64,000 bases of DNA from Taeniopygia guttata (Eukaryota > Chordata > Aves > Passeriformes > Estrildidae). Position numbers and translations under genes: made by a program. Below are positions 25,167 to 40,271 of this stretch, in pieces (the stretch's first letter is position 1; each line of letters begins with the position of its first letter). The DNA lies in contig NC_133030.1 of assembly GCF_048771995.1 (NCBI RefSeq), positions 54,840,001 through 54,904,000 of the forward strand, given 5' to 3'. A model generated the notes under the pieces. The model had not been told where the DNA came from. It was given only the letters and a program-made list of their open reading frames with translations, and did no database searches.

Positions 25167-26641
25167 CTGCAAACAAAACAAGCCAGGGAAAAACCCATCC
25201 AACTGAAGGTCTGGCCACTGCATTCAATGAAGGCTTGATCTATTCTTATGAGCAGCTGACCTAGATTCTCTGCTTGAATGAGAGCATTTCCCAGCATCAA
25301 GGCCGCTCAGAGTCAGAAATCCATGTATCAGTTATCATGAGAGATGGGAAAAATAAGGAAGAGGATATGATCTTAAGGGACAGCGATGGCATCCATTTGC
25401 GACAAAAAACTTTATTAATATCCCCACAGAACAGTCTCTGACACACTTCTGCTCTCATTTCAAAGCCTGGAAAGGGCTGCAGCCCTCCTTACAGCACATG
25501 TGACAGGCCAGGCAGCCAGGGCTGGTGGGGAGGCTGGGATGTGCCATGGCTGTGGAGGACAGGAGCGCACAGCGGGGCAGGGAGCCACTGCAGCTTCCCA
25601 GCAGCCAGGCTGCGCTGGGACAGGGACTGCTGCTTCACCCACACCAGGGGAAATGAGCCAGAGCAGCCTGCTGAGCCTACACTGCCAGGGGTGCTGGGAT
25701 CCAGCTGCAGACTCAGCACATCCATCCCCCCTGGGAGCCCAGGCAGGCCTCAATGAGGCAATGCCATGTCCTGCTGCTGAGCCATGCAGGACACTTCTCT
25801 TCTGCCAGCTCTCCAACACAGGGGAAGCATCATGTCCTGTGGCACTCAATAATGTAAAGATAATGGTAGGCTCAGAGGGGCAGGAAGATGGGTCAGCCCT
25901 GGGGAAAGGACGTTTTCATCCAGCTTTTGCTGCTGATCCACTTTGCCCTCATCTCCCTGAGATCCTCTTAGGCCTCTCCACATGCCCATCTCAGTAATCT
26001 TGCATATTAACCAATAATACTCAAAGGACCAGTAATCTTCCAGGGTGATTTCCAGGAAATCCAAGGGTGTCTATCGCTGTGAAGGATACTACCTTGATAC
26101 CAGCCCTTGATGGCAGCTGTCACTGTTGTCACCGATGCTGAGCTGCCCACAGAGGACAGTTCCAGGTCCAGGCCAGGAGTTGAACAATAACCGCTCAGAA
26201 GGGACGAGAAGGAGCTGGCACACAGGGATGACTCTCTCATATGCCCCAAGGTTCAGCTCCTGCCCTAGGGCTATGCTGCAGTCCTGGCCACAGGGACAAG
26301 GACAGGGACACTGACTGAGTCTGTGGGGTGAGCAGGAGCTGGGCAGTTAAGGGTCATTTCCTTCAACACCAAAATGTTTCAATTGTGTCACAGACAAAGA
26401 CAGAAAGCTAAACTCACATACCCAAATTCAGGTCCACAGATTACAGGGATATCCTTCTGCCCATTCTCCAGACATGAGAATCCCAAACTGAGGCTGCAGA
26501 AGGGGATTTCTGCTTGTGTGGACCTTCACTGGCTGTACCACATGGGTGTAACTTACACATCCAGCCCACTGCTGTGGGCCATGATGCCAGTGAGCATTTC
26601 CTGAGCCCCTCTCCTCTGAAACCTCCAGAGGGGCCACCAAG

Positions 26642-26775
26642 ATTCAAAGAATTGTGGAATATGCTGACTTGGAAAGGAACCACAAGGATCCTCTTTCAAG
26701 GAGTCCAGCTTCTGGCCCTGCACAGGAAATCCCCAAGAGTCACACCATGTGCCCAAGAGTATTGTCTAAAGCAGA
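26642..26775 (-). mobile_element. CR1 LINE 3' fragment, second subfamily
   Basis: The plus strand reads as the reverse complement of a CR1 3' end: GAATTGTGGAATATGCTGAC, then CAAGGATCCTC and TGGCCCTGCACAGGAAAT, then CACACCATGTGCC. It differs from the copy near 2.7 kb, so it belongs to another CR1 subfamily. Confidence 0.85.
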
Positions 26776-29644
26776 AACTATAAGAGCTGTTTGACAGCCT
26801 CTCAATTCAGATCTGGTTCAGCAAATGCAAATACTCTGTCAGGCAATGGGTTTTCCGCACCAATTTTTTTTCTTTTTTTTTTTTTTTTGCACGTGGGCAA
26901 CTTGCAAACTAGGTCAGTATTATTCCTACAAAAACACTTGCTAAGGGTGTTATTTTTAGAAAAGCATGTGATTGTCTGACTTTTATTTATGAGCACACAG
27001 AAAGATCCACTGTATATTTTCCTGTCTGTCTTGTTTGGGGTGGTTTGGTTTTTTAGCTCTTTGGGTAGGTTGCTGAGATCTTGGGCCTATTTTTAAAAGG
27101 CAAATTCAGACTACTGAGAGACCTCGCAGGCTGCATGCCTTGGTGAAACAAACACAGGCAGCGATGAATGAAACCAGACAAAAGCACAGAGAGAGTATGA
27201 AAAAGCAAGACAGTGACACAGGTAACAAGGGATGAGATATGGAACAGAAAAGATGCCAAGGATTATGGGAGATGGGGAATCAGGCAGAGCTGAATGGATA
27301 ATAGGAAACACGTATCTTCACAACTCCTGATAGGGTATTACCCAGGATCTCAGCAATCAGACACAAGTCAGAAGGAGAGCCCCGTTCAATGAGCAGAAAA
27401 CCTGTCCAGAGATTCAAGTTTATTTTCTGAGAGCTTTTCTTACCTCCTTGGCACAAACAAAACAAGTCAAAACCAAAATCCTGCACCAACTTTTCATTTA
27501 GCAGCTTAGTGGTCACAACCCTGACAGATATCCATCAGAAAAACAAGCAACGGGAGAGGGCCCCTCTAACCAGGACCTTCTTTGTTCTGATCTCTACTTG
27601 CCTGGCTTTCACCTGGCCTGTCTGGAGAATCCAGTGGTTTTGCCCAGTGCTTAAGTCATCAGACTGAGGTGAGTCCTTCCACTACTGCATGGCCAGTGTG
27701 AAGAAGTGTACATCTCTGGTGATAAACCAAATTGCTTCTATAAGCAGAAAAAAGACACAGGATTAGGCAATGTCCTTCCTCTCAAATTAATGCAGATATC
27801 TGAAATAGGCCAGTCAAGGAGCACACCAGCACTGTCTCATTCTCTTCATCAGCAGCAGAAGGAATTCAGAGTGAGTAGCTCAGGCACTGATATGCATATA
27901 TAAGAATAGATGAACCACAGCCTGAATTTCCAGAAATTAACCACAACAAAGAATGTCAGGAACCCATCTCCAGGCCCACGGGTCTTCTGACTTTCCACTG
28001 CCATGAAAAAAAACAGATGTATATGATCTGTGAGGGCACAGGGTCAGCTGTATGGCTGATGGCTCATGGCCACGATGGGCTGCAGACTGTGCAATGGAAC
28101 CAGCAAAGGTTGCTTGCTGGGGTGAGCCACCTCAGCAGGAGGGAAGTTCCACATAGAATCCTCTTTGCCAGCCTCCCCAGAGCACCACCAGCAGCCCAGA
28201 GCTTCTGCACAGCAGGGAAACACCTCTGCTTCTTGGTTTCAAAGCTGCACAAGGAACATCAGAATGTGCTGCTGAGAGGATGAAAGCACAGGGATAATCT
28301 TTTTCTGCCACAGAAAAAGGCAAGAGGTTGAGCTGGCTGTGAGAGTCTGGTGTTTGCTGATGACTTTTCTGTCTCTGTCTCTTGCCCAAGAGCTACTACC
28401 CCAGAATAAGGGGGTCTCAAGTGCCTTTTTGGCAATCCACCAACACATTGCAGACACTAAAATTCATTAAAGTTACTTTCATCTGTCCTTTGAAATTCAT
28501 CTCAAGCCTGAAGCTCCCATCCCAAGCATCCTGCCTCCCTCAGGTAACAGCTGGTACCATCCAGGTACCTGCAAAAGGAAACAGGAGCTTCAAAAGAAGC
28601 AACACAGGCAAAGACAACTGAAGCAGATCCAACTCACCTTCCAAGCCCTAAGTAACATTTATTTCTCCAGCAAGACCTTGCTGCCACAGTGCAGCAGGTG
28701 CAGCCTGCAGATGGAGTTACACAAACTACATCTTCCACACAAGGCAGGCAACAGCAAGTTCTCCTGCAAACAGATGAGCAGGGAAAGGACAGGCCCTGTT
28801 ACATATGGCATAGCATGGGAACTCAACTCTGGGTCAAAGACACAGAGAGGAAGAATGATGCTCAGTTCTAAGAACATGGGGCATATTCTGAAAACTGGAA
28901 TGGCCTGGTTCCAAGCTGGCTGAAGGCTTAGCCATGCTTCACTACCTCATCATCTGACATTGATATGCCATATGTTTCTAATATTGCTCTAGGGAAACCA
29001 CTGGTTTGGGACAAACATTATGAAGACAGCTTCTTGCACCCCAAATTTTCCAATTTTTTTTCCATCCCTTATATAATTCTCACATACAGATTACTTATGC
29101 TATCTATAACCTGCAACAGCTCGTATGTGATGTTGCACTGAATTTTCTTTAAGCATATTTTGGGGGGTGATCAGTTAATCCACATATACTTAATCAGTCA
29201 CTGACACATGCATTCTCTATCTTATTATCTTGCCTTGAACAAGAACTGAAAGCAGCAATTATTCACTGCACTCATTAGCACCAAAAACAGATTTCCAGCC
29301 ATTTCAGTTACAATCCTGAAATTACGCAGTTGGTGGTTGGTGCCAGAGTCCCATTTAGCTCAAGAGCCTTTTGTAACAACAACAAACAATAGCTTCTTCT
29401 TCATTTATCTGGCTTCCCTTAAGAGGAAGAACTCATGTTACAAAGGAAGGGCTACATAATAATGTTTTACCAGCTCAAGGTACACAGGACTTTCACGAGT
29501 ATCTTAGAAATTTCAGTATTCACAATACCCATGAAAGTTATGAGTAGCCCAAAGGAAAACAGTCTGTTCTTCGTAAAAGAAGTACTAATGAGAGAGCACT
29601 AATAGTCACAAGCCAGCAAAAAGCAGAAGGAAAGGTGCAATGGA

Positions 29645-29668
29645 GCTGGGTTATCAGCTGGGTTATCA
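29645..29668. repeat. Two perfect copies of a 12 bp tandem unit
   Basis: GCTGGGTTATCA occurs twice in direct succession. Confidence 0.9.
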
Positions 29669-32600
29669 GCTGTGCTGTAACAGGAGAGCTGGTGCAGGCC
29701 TGCTCTGTATCCCACCAGCACCATGCATGATGTCTCTGAAGATCACAGAGCCACCCCAGAAGCTGAAGGTACTGCAGAGGTGAGAAATGCAACTCCTCTA
29801 TCCTCGCTAAACAGAAAACACCAGCTGTCTCCTCCTCTCACCAAAGTGATGTTCCCCACATTCTACCTTTCCCCATGGGAATGTTCATGTGTCATTCCAG
29901 TACAAAGCTGCTGGGCCAGCAAGCTCAAAATCACATCAGACTCATTCCTTAAACATCCCTTTTTCCTTTCAATTTTTTTTTTTACAAGTATGAAATGAAG
30001 ACTTGTCTTCTTCAGAGGGGGTAATTATTTATTAAGAATGGCCTGCCAGCACCATGAATTTTACATGACAGAATATCATTTCCATCCCACAACATATTTA
30101 AACCTCTCCAAATTAGTCATCAGAACTCTGATCCTGCAGCCAGAAGATGTGGCACATCCCACCAGGAGTCCTGGCACAGGGTCTGACTAATGTTGTTCAC
30201 AGGCCTATTCCCTCTCCCTGCTGACCACCCCTGAAACACATCCTGCCCTGAAGCATTGCCTTGGAGGAGACAGATCTGCTGCATCAGCTCCTGCCTGCAA
30301 TGTGTCCCACTGAAATGCCCTCACACACAGGCTGTTTGGAATACACAGATGTGAGCAGAGATTTGGCAGGTCTAGCAGAGCATCCTATCTGCTGCAAGGC
30401 CTCTGGAGGTCACAGATAAGCTAACCCAGGCAAGGGCAATGCTGTGGGCGTAGATATACATGCAAAACAGGACAGGCAGCAGATCAGACATGTCCTCCCT
30501 TCATTCTGCACTAGATGATTTTGCACCTAGTGCACAACTCAGTTGATGACTGTGGAGTTATACTTGGTAATGAGTGTCCAGAAAGCCCAGATTTTACAGT
30601 GAACTAAATGTATTCAATTCTCAATTGGCTATGGAAGATTAGCTGGGTTGGGGATTAACACTCTCTCCCCATAGCAACCACAGCGACAACACCACAGCAC
30701 CACACATGGAACACAAGTCCCTGGGCTGTTCCCCACTTTCACCCCAGCAGGTTAAAACTGTCCCACTCAGGACAGAAACTGCCAGGTTTCCTACAGTCCT
30801 TTCACCTGTAGGTGGAAGATAAAACCTAAATAAGTTATTATCCCCTAAATACCACATAGTCTGTACAAGTCAGGATCTGTTTTACCTAGGTTACCCCATC
30901 CCACATTTTCTTCAATGGCTGAAAGCTGAAGATATTTACATGAACCAGCCAACATTAAAACAAGAACACACCACGTAGCCTGCAAAAGCTGTCCCAAGCA
31001 TTAGGCAGCTGGTGTGCTGACACTGTTGCCTATGTGCTGAGTAATGATGTCTCACTATTTCTTTCTGCTCCCTTACCCATCTCTTTCCATCTGTTTTTCC
31101 TTGGCATCCATTTGGATCACATGGTGCTCAAAGCAGGGCTTTCTGTTAGCACCTAGGAGATAATCTGTGACAGGGCACTGCAAAAATCAGTTTGATTGAT
31201 TCATGTGAGTAATTGGTGAACTGGAGTCAACACTGTACAAGGACGTGTATGAATGGGTTAAGCATGGTGTGTCTGGATAGAAAACGTGACTCATAAGTGT
31301 TACTAACGTTATTCTTTCTCATGTCCATAAACCTAAGTAAGAAATGGCAGAAATGGAGTGGGTAGAAAAAGACAGCAGGCTGGCGGGCAACTATCTCTGA
31401 AATACAACTGCACTGAGTTATGGGTACATAGATCAGATGCTGAGAAGAGCAGATCATTTGCTACTCCTACACACAGCCCCATTTCTTCTCCTACAGCTAT
31501 TAACTTCTCATGCTTCTCCGTTTTGTTTTTGCTTCATCTTTCACATAACAGCCCAAGACTTGGATCTTATCTTCACGTATCCCAGTGACTTCCTGGCATG
31601 TCATGTGCATGCACAGCTACACCCACACATTGAGGCATCTCTTTCTCTGCCTTCTGTACACGATGATAGTGCAACTACACTGGTCACCAGGACAACAGTC
31701 ACAGCCTGTCAAACTGATAAGAAGTTGGTTGGTTGGGTTCATGCTCTGAAAAAGCAAGATGGGCAATAAATGTAATACACAGCAGTGAACTGCAAATGAC
31801 ATTTGATTTTCCCCTTAGGGAGCTGAAATGGGAACGAAAATGTGAGTAACAAAGAAAGAAGACAGACTGAAGAGGCTTGCTGTTTAACTTTTAAAGCTCT
31901 TTAGTTAATGGGAAATGGGAACTTTTCTGTGTAAGACACAGGAAATTCAGATGTGGGGCTTATCTCAGCCTTCTCATGAAAAGGCAGAGGTTTTGAGCCC
32001 ACACAATCCCAAATTTCTGAAAGCTGAAAGCGACCAAAGCTACTGTCAGGCCAATGGGCTCAGAGATTGTCACTACCAGACACTGAAGTAGGAGGCAACT
32101 AAAAGAAATAAGCATTTACTTTGCTAGAATTGCCTTTCACTAATAGCAGCCAGGACTGCTACAGGACTCTGCTACCTAACCCAACATGAATCTTGACTGG
32201 ATCTGAACCCAGTGCAGGAGCAGGAAGCTATTTGTTCCTGCAAAACAGCCCCACCAAACAGTGCCAAGCTGCATACAGATATGGGACGTGCCGTTCAAGA
32301 AAACTATTTTGCCAAACACGCATTTGGTAGTTATGGAAGTCAAGATGTACATCAAAATTTTTGAATGCTGTCAAAGCTCAGGGAAACACAGGCCTGGTAT
32401 CTCTCACATTCAGTCTAACAACTTCAAGGTCCACAGTCTGACCATTTGGTCAGTGCAGAAATAGACACAAAAGACAGTCTGAAAAAAAACCCAGTTGTAA
32501 CTTGAAGTCTATTTTATCTTGTTATCTATAGCCTATGGCAGGAGTAATTTATCAAAGTGGTAAAGCCTTGTCACAACAAAAAGGAACTGCACATACCCAG

Positions 32601-35128
32601 GTGAAGTACAAGAACTTTGGTAAGACTATCTCTCTAAAACTGATAAGAAACACTCTCCTGTCTCTTTGAGAGATATTCATGGACACAGCAGGGTTTCAAC
32701 CAATTTAGCTGTGTTTAAATAAGCATCCAGGTCACACTGGTCAAACTGTAATCTAAATGGGAAGAGGGAAGCAATACAAATACTAGCAGACAGCACTGGA
32801 GATAAAGGGGTAGGTGATGGCTGAAGGTCTCCTCACCACCTTTGCTCCTCACATCTGTTCCTAAACACAGATGAAGAACTTAAGTGTCTGTATCCTGTCT
32901 CTCACCTGGTGGCCCAGCATTCAGACACCCTCTCCATCCCCTAGACTGTATATAAGGGAGAGGAGAACTTCAATCCAGCTGCACAAATATCTCTATTTTG
33001 CCTGGGGATGAGATATGCACATTCAAGGTCTTTCTAAGCACAACAAACCAATGCCAAGAAACAGAGGAATGTCAGCAAGGTCATACAGTTTGGTTTCTTG
33101 CACTTGTTTTGCATCTCACTCAAAACAGGCGTGCTTAAGGCAGGGAGACAAAGAGGCCTTTCTCAGCTCCTGGGTCACCTGAGGCGGCTGTCCGCCTGCC
33201 GGGTGCCCTTTACCCTGTTTAAATTGTAGCTGCATCCTTTTAGTATCAAGATGTGGATACTTAATGCATGCTCACCTTTGCCCCTAGCCACACACTGTTT
33301 CTGCTTAGCTAATGCTTTTCTTGGCAAGCTCAGCCAGGCAAGTCAGAGTTCAGCTTGCACCCCGATCAGCTGAAGCACAGATGACTGGCTCTGGGAAATG
33401 CTGCAGAGGCACGGCCAAAATGAACTGAAGTCGCTTACAAGGAGCTGCAAATTACCCTGTGCTGGTACTCAGCCAGTTTGATTCTGGCTCATGACGGGGC
33501 ATCCAGCCACAGCCAAAGGACAAATCAAAATAAACAAACCAGAAATTTCTGCTAGGGACGTATTATGAAGAGATTTTCAAAGCAGGATTTAAGAACATGG
33601 ACAGCACAATGACAGGCCCTCTAAAAAGCTTTAAGTGCAGTCAGTGCCAGTGGGAAATGGACAAGATAAAAGACACAGAACACAAGTGAAGACATATACA
33701 GTTTTTCAAAGCTCTGGCACAGCTCTCCCATGCAAGCAATGCATGAGCTGTCAAAAGTGGTCAGAGCAAATGACTGAAGCTTAGCTGCTCCTGAGTATAG
33801 GCTTAAGACTCTGTGTTTTATTTAATATTTTTAGGTACTTGTTGAGAAGCAGTCATCAGTTATCAGTTATGAAAGAGATTACTGTGGGAAACCCATGACT
33901 ATAACTCTCCTTTGATTCATGTGCTCTCATTAGTAGGTCTTTTGAAGAATATATTGCACAGCCTTTTGTGCAACAGCCCTGTGCAGAGTCCAGAGATGTA
34001 GAGAGACAGATCTCCCCAACACCAATAATATCTCCCAAAGGTCTCTCAGGAGGTATACTGAGATAGGTTAGAATCAGTATGGGAAACACAACATTTTGCA
34101 GATCTGGAGCATGATAAGCAAACAGGCAAAAAACAGGTGAATCTGCCACACAACCCAAAGTCAGCTACAGAGCTGCCTTTAAGACCTTTGCTAGGGCAAA
34201 AGAAGTCCTGAGTCTCACTCTAAAGCAGGTTTGTGCTGATTCTCAAGCAACTTGGCCAGCAGGCTGAGACTTGGCAGCCCACCACTTCTTTTCCTGATTC
34301 CCTGCTGCTCCAGGATGTGAGTGAGCTGTGAGCAATCTGGCTGCACCCATCCCAGCATATGCCTCCTGAGCACCAGAGCTAGCACAGAGCTGGACAAGGT
34401 GGAGGGGATAAGCTGTTCACCCTCTTGCCCATCCAAATGTTTTTCAGGGTGCAGAACTCAGTAGCTCAGGACTCTCTGCAAAGGAACTCAGTGGGATTCC
34501 ATCATAGCTGTGAGAGAAGAAATTTCAGCCTTTATCTGTATGACTCAGCTGTTTACTGTAAGTTTCTGTGGGAGCAGCAGTGACACTGAGATTCACAATT
34601 CATTGTCTATAAAATAAAAAGAAGTTTTATCAACTGTCTACCAGTAAACATCCTTCAGAGCACATAGACCCACACAGAGATTTACCGTCAAACAGATAGA
34701 CTGAACTATCAAAACCACTTGTACCAGCACTTCTTGTCTCAGTGCACCAGGGGGAAAAAACCAACCAAACAAGCAGGGAAAGTAAAGGCTTTCTTTAGCC
34801 ACATTACGCTCAATGAATCAAAAGAACTGGATAGCTGATTACAAAAAGTAACCTTTTATAAGCATATGTCTTTGAAGACAGAAGTATTATAGCCATAAAC
34901 AGGGGTAAGTGCACAAAGCCGGTACCAGGAACGATGCCTCAGAAGTAAAGTCTCTGAGTTAAACCAGCACATTATCCACTGGTATAAAATGCTGCATCCC
35001 CACAGACTTGAATGAGCTCACATATATTTACACATGACCTTCAAGATCCCACCTGCATCCACACACCCTTCCTAACTTGAGACTATTCATCCATCATCTG
35101 GTCATTCATTAATCTGTCAAACGTTTCT

Positions 35129-35215
35129 GCTGGTTTCAGCTGGGGTAGAGTTAATTTCCTTCACAAGGGCTGGTACAAGGATACGTTTTAGATGTGCAAA
35201 CAATCAGTAATGAGA
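35129..35215 (+). mobile_element. Probable avian ERV LTR fragment
   Basis: CTGGTTTCAGCTGGGGTAGA followed by GTTAATTTCCTTCACAAG and GCTGGTAC resembles the start of a common bird LTR (CTGGTTTTGGCTGGGATAGA type, from memory). Only about 85 bp are recognisable. No internal viral coding sequence is seen next to it. Confidence 0.5.
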
Positions 35216-38200
35216 GGAGCTGTGTATTTATTACACATTTCTGAATAAGTCATGCCAAATATCTAGGACAAACAATATATTAAACCCTAAAGAACCCTTT
35301 GAAAGCTTTTTGTCTGGTGGAGGCAACAATGAAAAAGTAACATGATAGAAAGGGAACAGTAAATCATTCATGAGAATGATTAAAAACTAACTGTGGGTGA
35401 GATGCAGCAAGCAATAGTGAAAACAGCCAGAATATTTTTTGAGTATCTCATCTTTTAGAGGTTGGAGTGGTTGTGAGGAACTTTAGGAAGACCTACTTTG
35501 TGTCCTTTTTTGCAAATAAGACATAGAAGATACAAAAATCCGTGGAGAACTGTACAACATGTTGCAGTTTATTCAGATGTTGCATGTCTACATGAGGCAC
35601 TGAAGCCAAAATGCTACTGGACTTGAAATTACTTGTGCAAATAAGGCTTAAGAAAAAGGCATCTTAAGGACACTGGTGAAATAAGTATAAATTAGACTAA
35701 GTGCCAAATAATGCATTATACATGTGATCTCACTTACATGCACACAATCATTTTGGAATCCTAAAATCAAGTTCTGAAAGAATTACAGTGTCAAAATGTT
35801 CACAGCTAGCACATAATGTAATTCAGTTGTGAGTGCCACAGTTTTCCAAATGAGTGTGGTAGCCACAAATCATGTTATCATAAGCATTTATTTTAGATCC
35901 CTTCAACTCTATGAAAAGGCCTGTTTCAGGAAAGCTTGTATCCTGAGACTATCCCAAGTAAAAAGCTCAAAAACAACCACTAAGATTGGTTAAGACTTTT
36001 TTTTCTTCAAATAAACCCCCTGAGCTTCAAGGGAAAATTCACCCTACATTATGCTTTTGAGCCTGCACTGGCCCAGCTCTGTGTCTTAAGACTTTTGAAA
36101 AACTGACTTTAGAAACAACTCAATGCAGTAAAATCCTTCTAAAAATGTTTTCCCTTCAGTGCCTCCTGGGTCACTCTCAAAAACAGAGGTCTACATTAGG
36201 TCAATAAAATCATGCTAGACATTACAGTCAACACTATATTTGACCCAGATTCATATTCAAGGATATTTTTAGCCTCATTTCTTAAACAACCAAGATTTAT
36301 GCAATGGTGGTGAGTGTGTTTGTGTGTGAGTATGCACCAGCCTGTGTCTTCAGCACCATTTACCTGTTCCTGAACCCCCTGCATAATTCCAAACACACTG
36401 ACATTCACCGGTAGATACATTATTAGAGCTCCAAGTCAGCCTTTATTAGATGTCCAAGAATCCCCATTGGCCAAAACCAGACTTAATTTATTACAGCAGT
36501 CCTGGAAAACATGTGTGTTACTAGCTGTTTTAATATTGCTACTAGTCTGTGTAATACCCTAAGCATGCATAACACTTGGCATATGCAAACCATAGGACAA
36601 AGATTTTGCCTCTATTTTTCTATTTAAGTACCACTCCCCCTGCTTTGTTTTGTAGTTTGGCAAACAATTTATTTTAGTAATATAAATATTTGAGCTGCAA
36701 ACCACCAAAGCATTCAAAGCCTTTGGCACTGCATGGTAGTCATGTATTATTTGCTTCATTACAAAAGGTAATCCCTGTGTTTTAATTAAGAAGCTGGCAC
36801 CAGCTGTAATCAAGCTGCTGGTTAAACATACCAAACAAGCAGCAAATTCTCAGCCATTATGTACAAATTCAATATTATCCTCTAGGACCTGTAGTTCCCT
36901 GAAAAACATCTTCAACGTCACAAGAGAGGCAACTCTCAGGAATTTAAAATCAGACTTAGGAGAAGAAAATATTTTCTGTGGTGTGTCTGCCTGTTTCCAA
37001 ATGCACAGCACCAGCCAAGCAGCACCTTCAAAGGTTTTGTTTTGAAGAACATAAAATTTTCCTTTGCCTTCAAAACTGGCTTTTCCTTTGTTTTCAGCCC
37101 AAGCATCTGGGATGCCTTATCCTCTTCCTAGAGCTGCCAGCAGAAGCGCAAACTTAATTCCTAAGTGGGCCTCAGTACTGCCTCCAAAGCTCAGCTCTCC
37201 CAGCAATGCCCTTGTATTGTTCTACAGCAAAGAAACTCCTCCATGCTCAGATGGGCAGAAGAAATGAGCAAAACCTGCTGCACCCAGCAGGGCAGACCCC
37301 GAGAAACAAGATCAGCAGCCACATTTTGGCTCACCACAGAAGGGCTGTGAGAGCACTTAAGATCTCCAGGGTGTCCCCAGTCTGGGAGGAGGTTTGGAGA
37401 TAGGCTCTCAATACCAGGGGCTACCACATTTTTCCTTAGGAAAAGTAAAAAGCTAAAAGGTAACTCTAAGTACTCATTACTCTTTTTTACTACTCAGAAT
37501 TAAATCTGCTGGGAAATCTGTAGTGATAATCACAGTACTTGTTGCCAGACCATCAGAAGCCAAAGAAAAAGGATGAAGGGGGATTAATCTCTGGAGGTGA
37601 TGGCAAAGCATGACAGGGAAATATTAGTGCAGATTGCTAAAATGGTACTGGAAGAGAGATTTAACTTAACACACAGGCAGATCTTCATGTCTGAATCTTG
37701 ACTAAGATAAGAAGCAGAGAAATGTAAATGCAGTGGTTACTAATGGGCATTATGAGCAGGCAGGTAGCATGTTCTCAGCTGGAAGCTGTACTCCCAGGGA
37801 CTCTTATCTTCCACATCCACTTCTTTCAGCAACCATATAAATGTAGCAGGCAGATTTGCCAACCACAGCATGCAACTGCTGGATAATGGTAGTGGTTGCC
37901 AGTTAGGCCCATAGCCAAAACTGATGCCTAGACAAACTGAGAAAACCAGGCTTCCCTGATTCCTACCACCAGCATTTCCACTTTCTGGTGAGACACACAC
38001 AGAAAAGATAGGTTTTCAAGGCAGAGACTTCACTGCTATCGAGCACTGGTTTGTATTCTGAAGAGAAGCTGTTTGCCTCTCCTTGCTGTGGTGACTCCCT
38101 TGTATAGGCAGACATACACTGGAAGACAAAGAGGGAGGGTACAGGGAACCTCACTAGTGAGAAGACCAGATCTAGGGCAGGGCTCATGCTGTCAGCTGAC

Positions 38201-40099
38201 ACTGAACCCAGACCCAAAACACTAGCTGGGAGATTCTAGTATTTCTGCATAGTAATAGAAGCAACAAAAATGACTTCCATTAATAATGGCTATATGTGTG
38301 CAACATCACACACTTGCTTTCATGTTTTTCTCTGTTTACTAATTCCTGAGCTACTAATAATAGCTAACAGAAATGATGGTGAGAACATGGAAAGAAAAGC
38401 ATTTCACAAAGTGAACCTCCCCAAGATGGCCAGTGAGGTGCTGGACAGAAATGACTCTGAAGCTCCTGAACAGTAAAACCAGAATTAACCTCTGCCCTTG
38501 TGAATGATCAATATCTAGTGTCAATCCTGATGGATTTCGGACCCACCCTTCCCTAAAGGTTAGCTATTCCAACCTGACATGTAAATAATTAAACTTTCTC
38601 TACACATTGCCAAGATAGGAAGAAGAAAGGCTATTGCTGTTCCACATAACTATAGATAAGATTGGCTCTCCTTCCATCTCCTGAAATTACAGCCAAAGCC
38701 AGCATGAGGAGGAATCCCTTACTCAGGTGCTAACGTTCCTGCCTGCGCTGCATGAAATGAGAGCTCTGACCCAGCCTCTGGGAGAGAACACACACAGCAG
38801 AGACAAAACATTCTTCAAGGCCAAGGTTACCAAGAGGGCATTGGATTAGGGTTATGTTTGCAGCCAGCCACACCACTGAGAGAGGACAAGCTCGCTGAAT
38901 AAACCACAGAAGGACATCAAGATACCAATCGGGGATTAAAAGGACACATTGTAACTGTTCAGATGACAAACCTAATTCTGAAGATGTTAAATATGTTAAG
39001 AATTTCAATAGAGTTTTGATTTTGCTGCATTGTCACAGTCATTGATTCTTGGTTATTTCTAATAAAAACCAGCTAAGGCAACATGGAACAAACTTGGTTT
39101 GTTCAAGGCTGAACTCAGCAATAATAAAGCATTTCTATGATAAGGAGAAGCACCCTAAATTCAACTGTGGAAAATTTCCTATTCTTAGACGTGAAACCAT
39201 TTGGAAAACTTGACTTACTGATGTAATTTAAAATGTCATATCTACAAAAGTATGCATAAAACCGGCATAGTTTCTGTCAATAAAACACAAAGTACACAAG
39301 CAGTCTGTATTTTGAAGGTCACACAAGCAATGTGTACTATGAACTTTGGGATTCATGAAATTGTGACATTTTAAAGTGGGAGGAGAGAAAATATTTTTCT
39401 GTCTTGTCCATATCATGAAATATTAAAATGAACAAATTGTAAATATTAAGATTCAGTAAAAAATATTTTGAATCCAACATTTAATATTAATTAATTTTCT
39501 GATGAGGAAAAAAATCAACAACTAGGTACCATGAAGTCAATAATCCACAATTTTGATCTGATTTGCATAATCCAGGAGAATGTCATGTGGTTTCACGTGG
39601 ATAAGACGTGCTTTTTGCAGAAGAAACACCATCTTAAAAGTACCTCTTTAACTTTTGTCAATTTATATACTATATTTAAAAACTATCTTCCTTTATGCTA
39701 TTAATTGTAAGGGTTTAGAGCTATTCATAATATCAAATAGCACCAAATCCTGGGTCTCTTTCCCAGCAGCTCACTAAGTGGTGTTGGCAACAGTGTATGT
39801 TAACACTTGTAATTTATTAACCCCCTAGGTGTTGTAATAGAGAGCTAAAGCCACAGTCAGGAGGCATTTAGCGAGTTATATGTGCTACATAGTTTCACAG
39901 CAAAGGATTTTCTGCGGTGTTTTTCTTGCCTCGCACTTTTTTATGACTTTTTTCCTTTCCTGGTAGCTGCCAAGCCCTACATACTTTGGAGATGCTTCCT
40001 TATTTTGCCCTAACATACTCTCTCCCATTTCAGAAAGTGTCGCCGTGCATTTATCAAGAAGACATTTTACATATCCTGAAGAATGTTTACCTTTTTCAA

Positions 40100-40271
40100 A
40101 TGCTGGTAGTGAAGTCCAAGACAAACTTATATGATGGACCCTGCATCCCCAGAGGTGTCCAAAGCCAGGTTGGATGTGGCTGATCTGGTGGATGGTGTTC
40201 CTGCCCACGGTGAGGGGTTAGCACTAGATGATCCTTAAGGTCCCTTCCAACCCAAACCATTCCATTATTCT
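40100..40271 (+). mobile_element. CR1 LINE 3' fragment, sense orientation
   Basis: Contains GCCAGGTTGGATGTGGCTGA, then CTAGATGATCCTTAAGGTCC and CTTCCAACCCAAACCATTC, the sense-strand 3' end of a bird CR1. It lies about 1 kb upstream of the EIF5 CpG island. Confidence 0.85.
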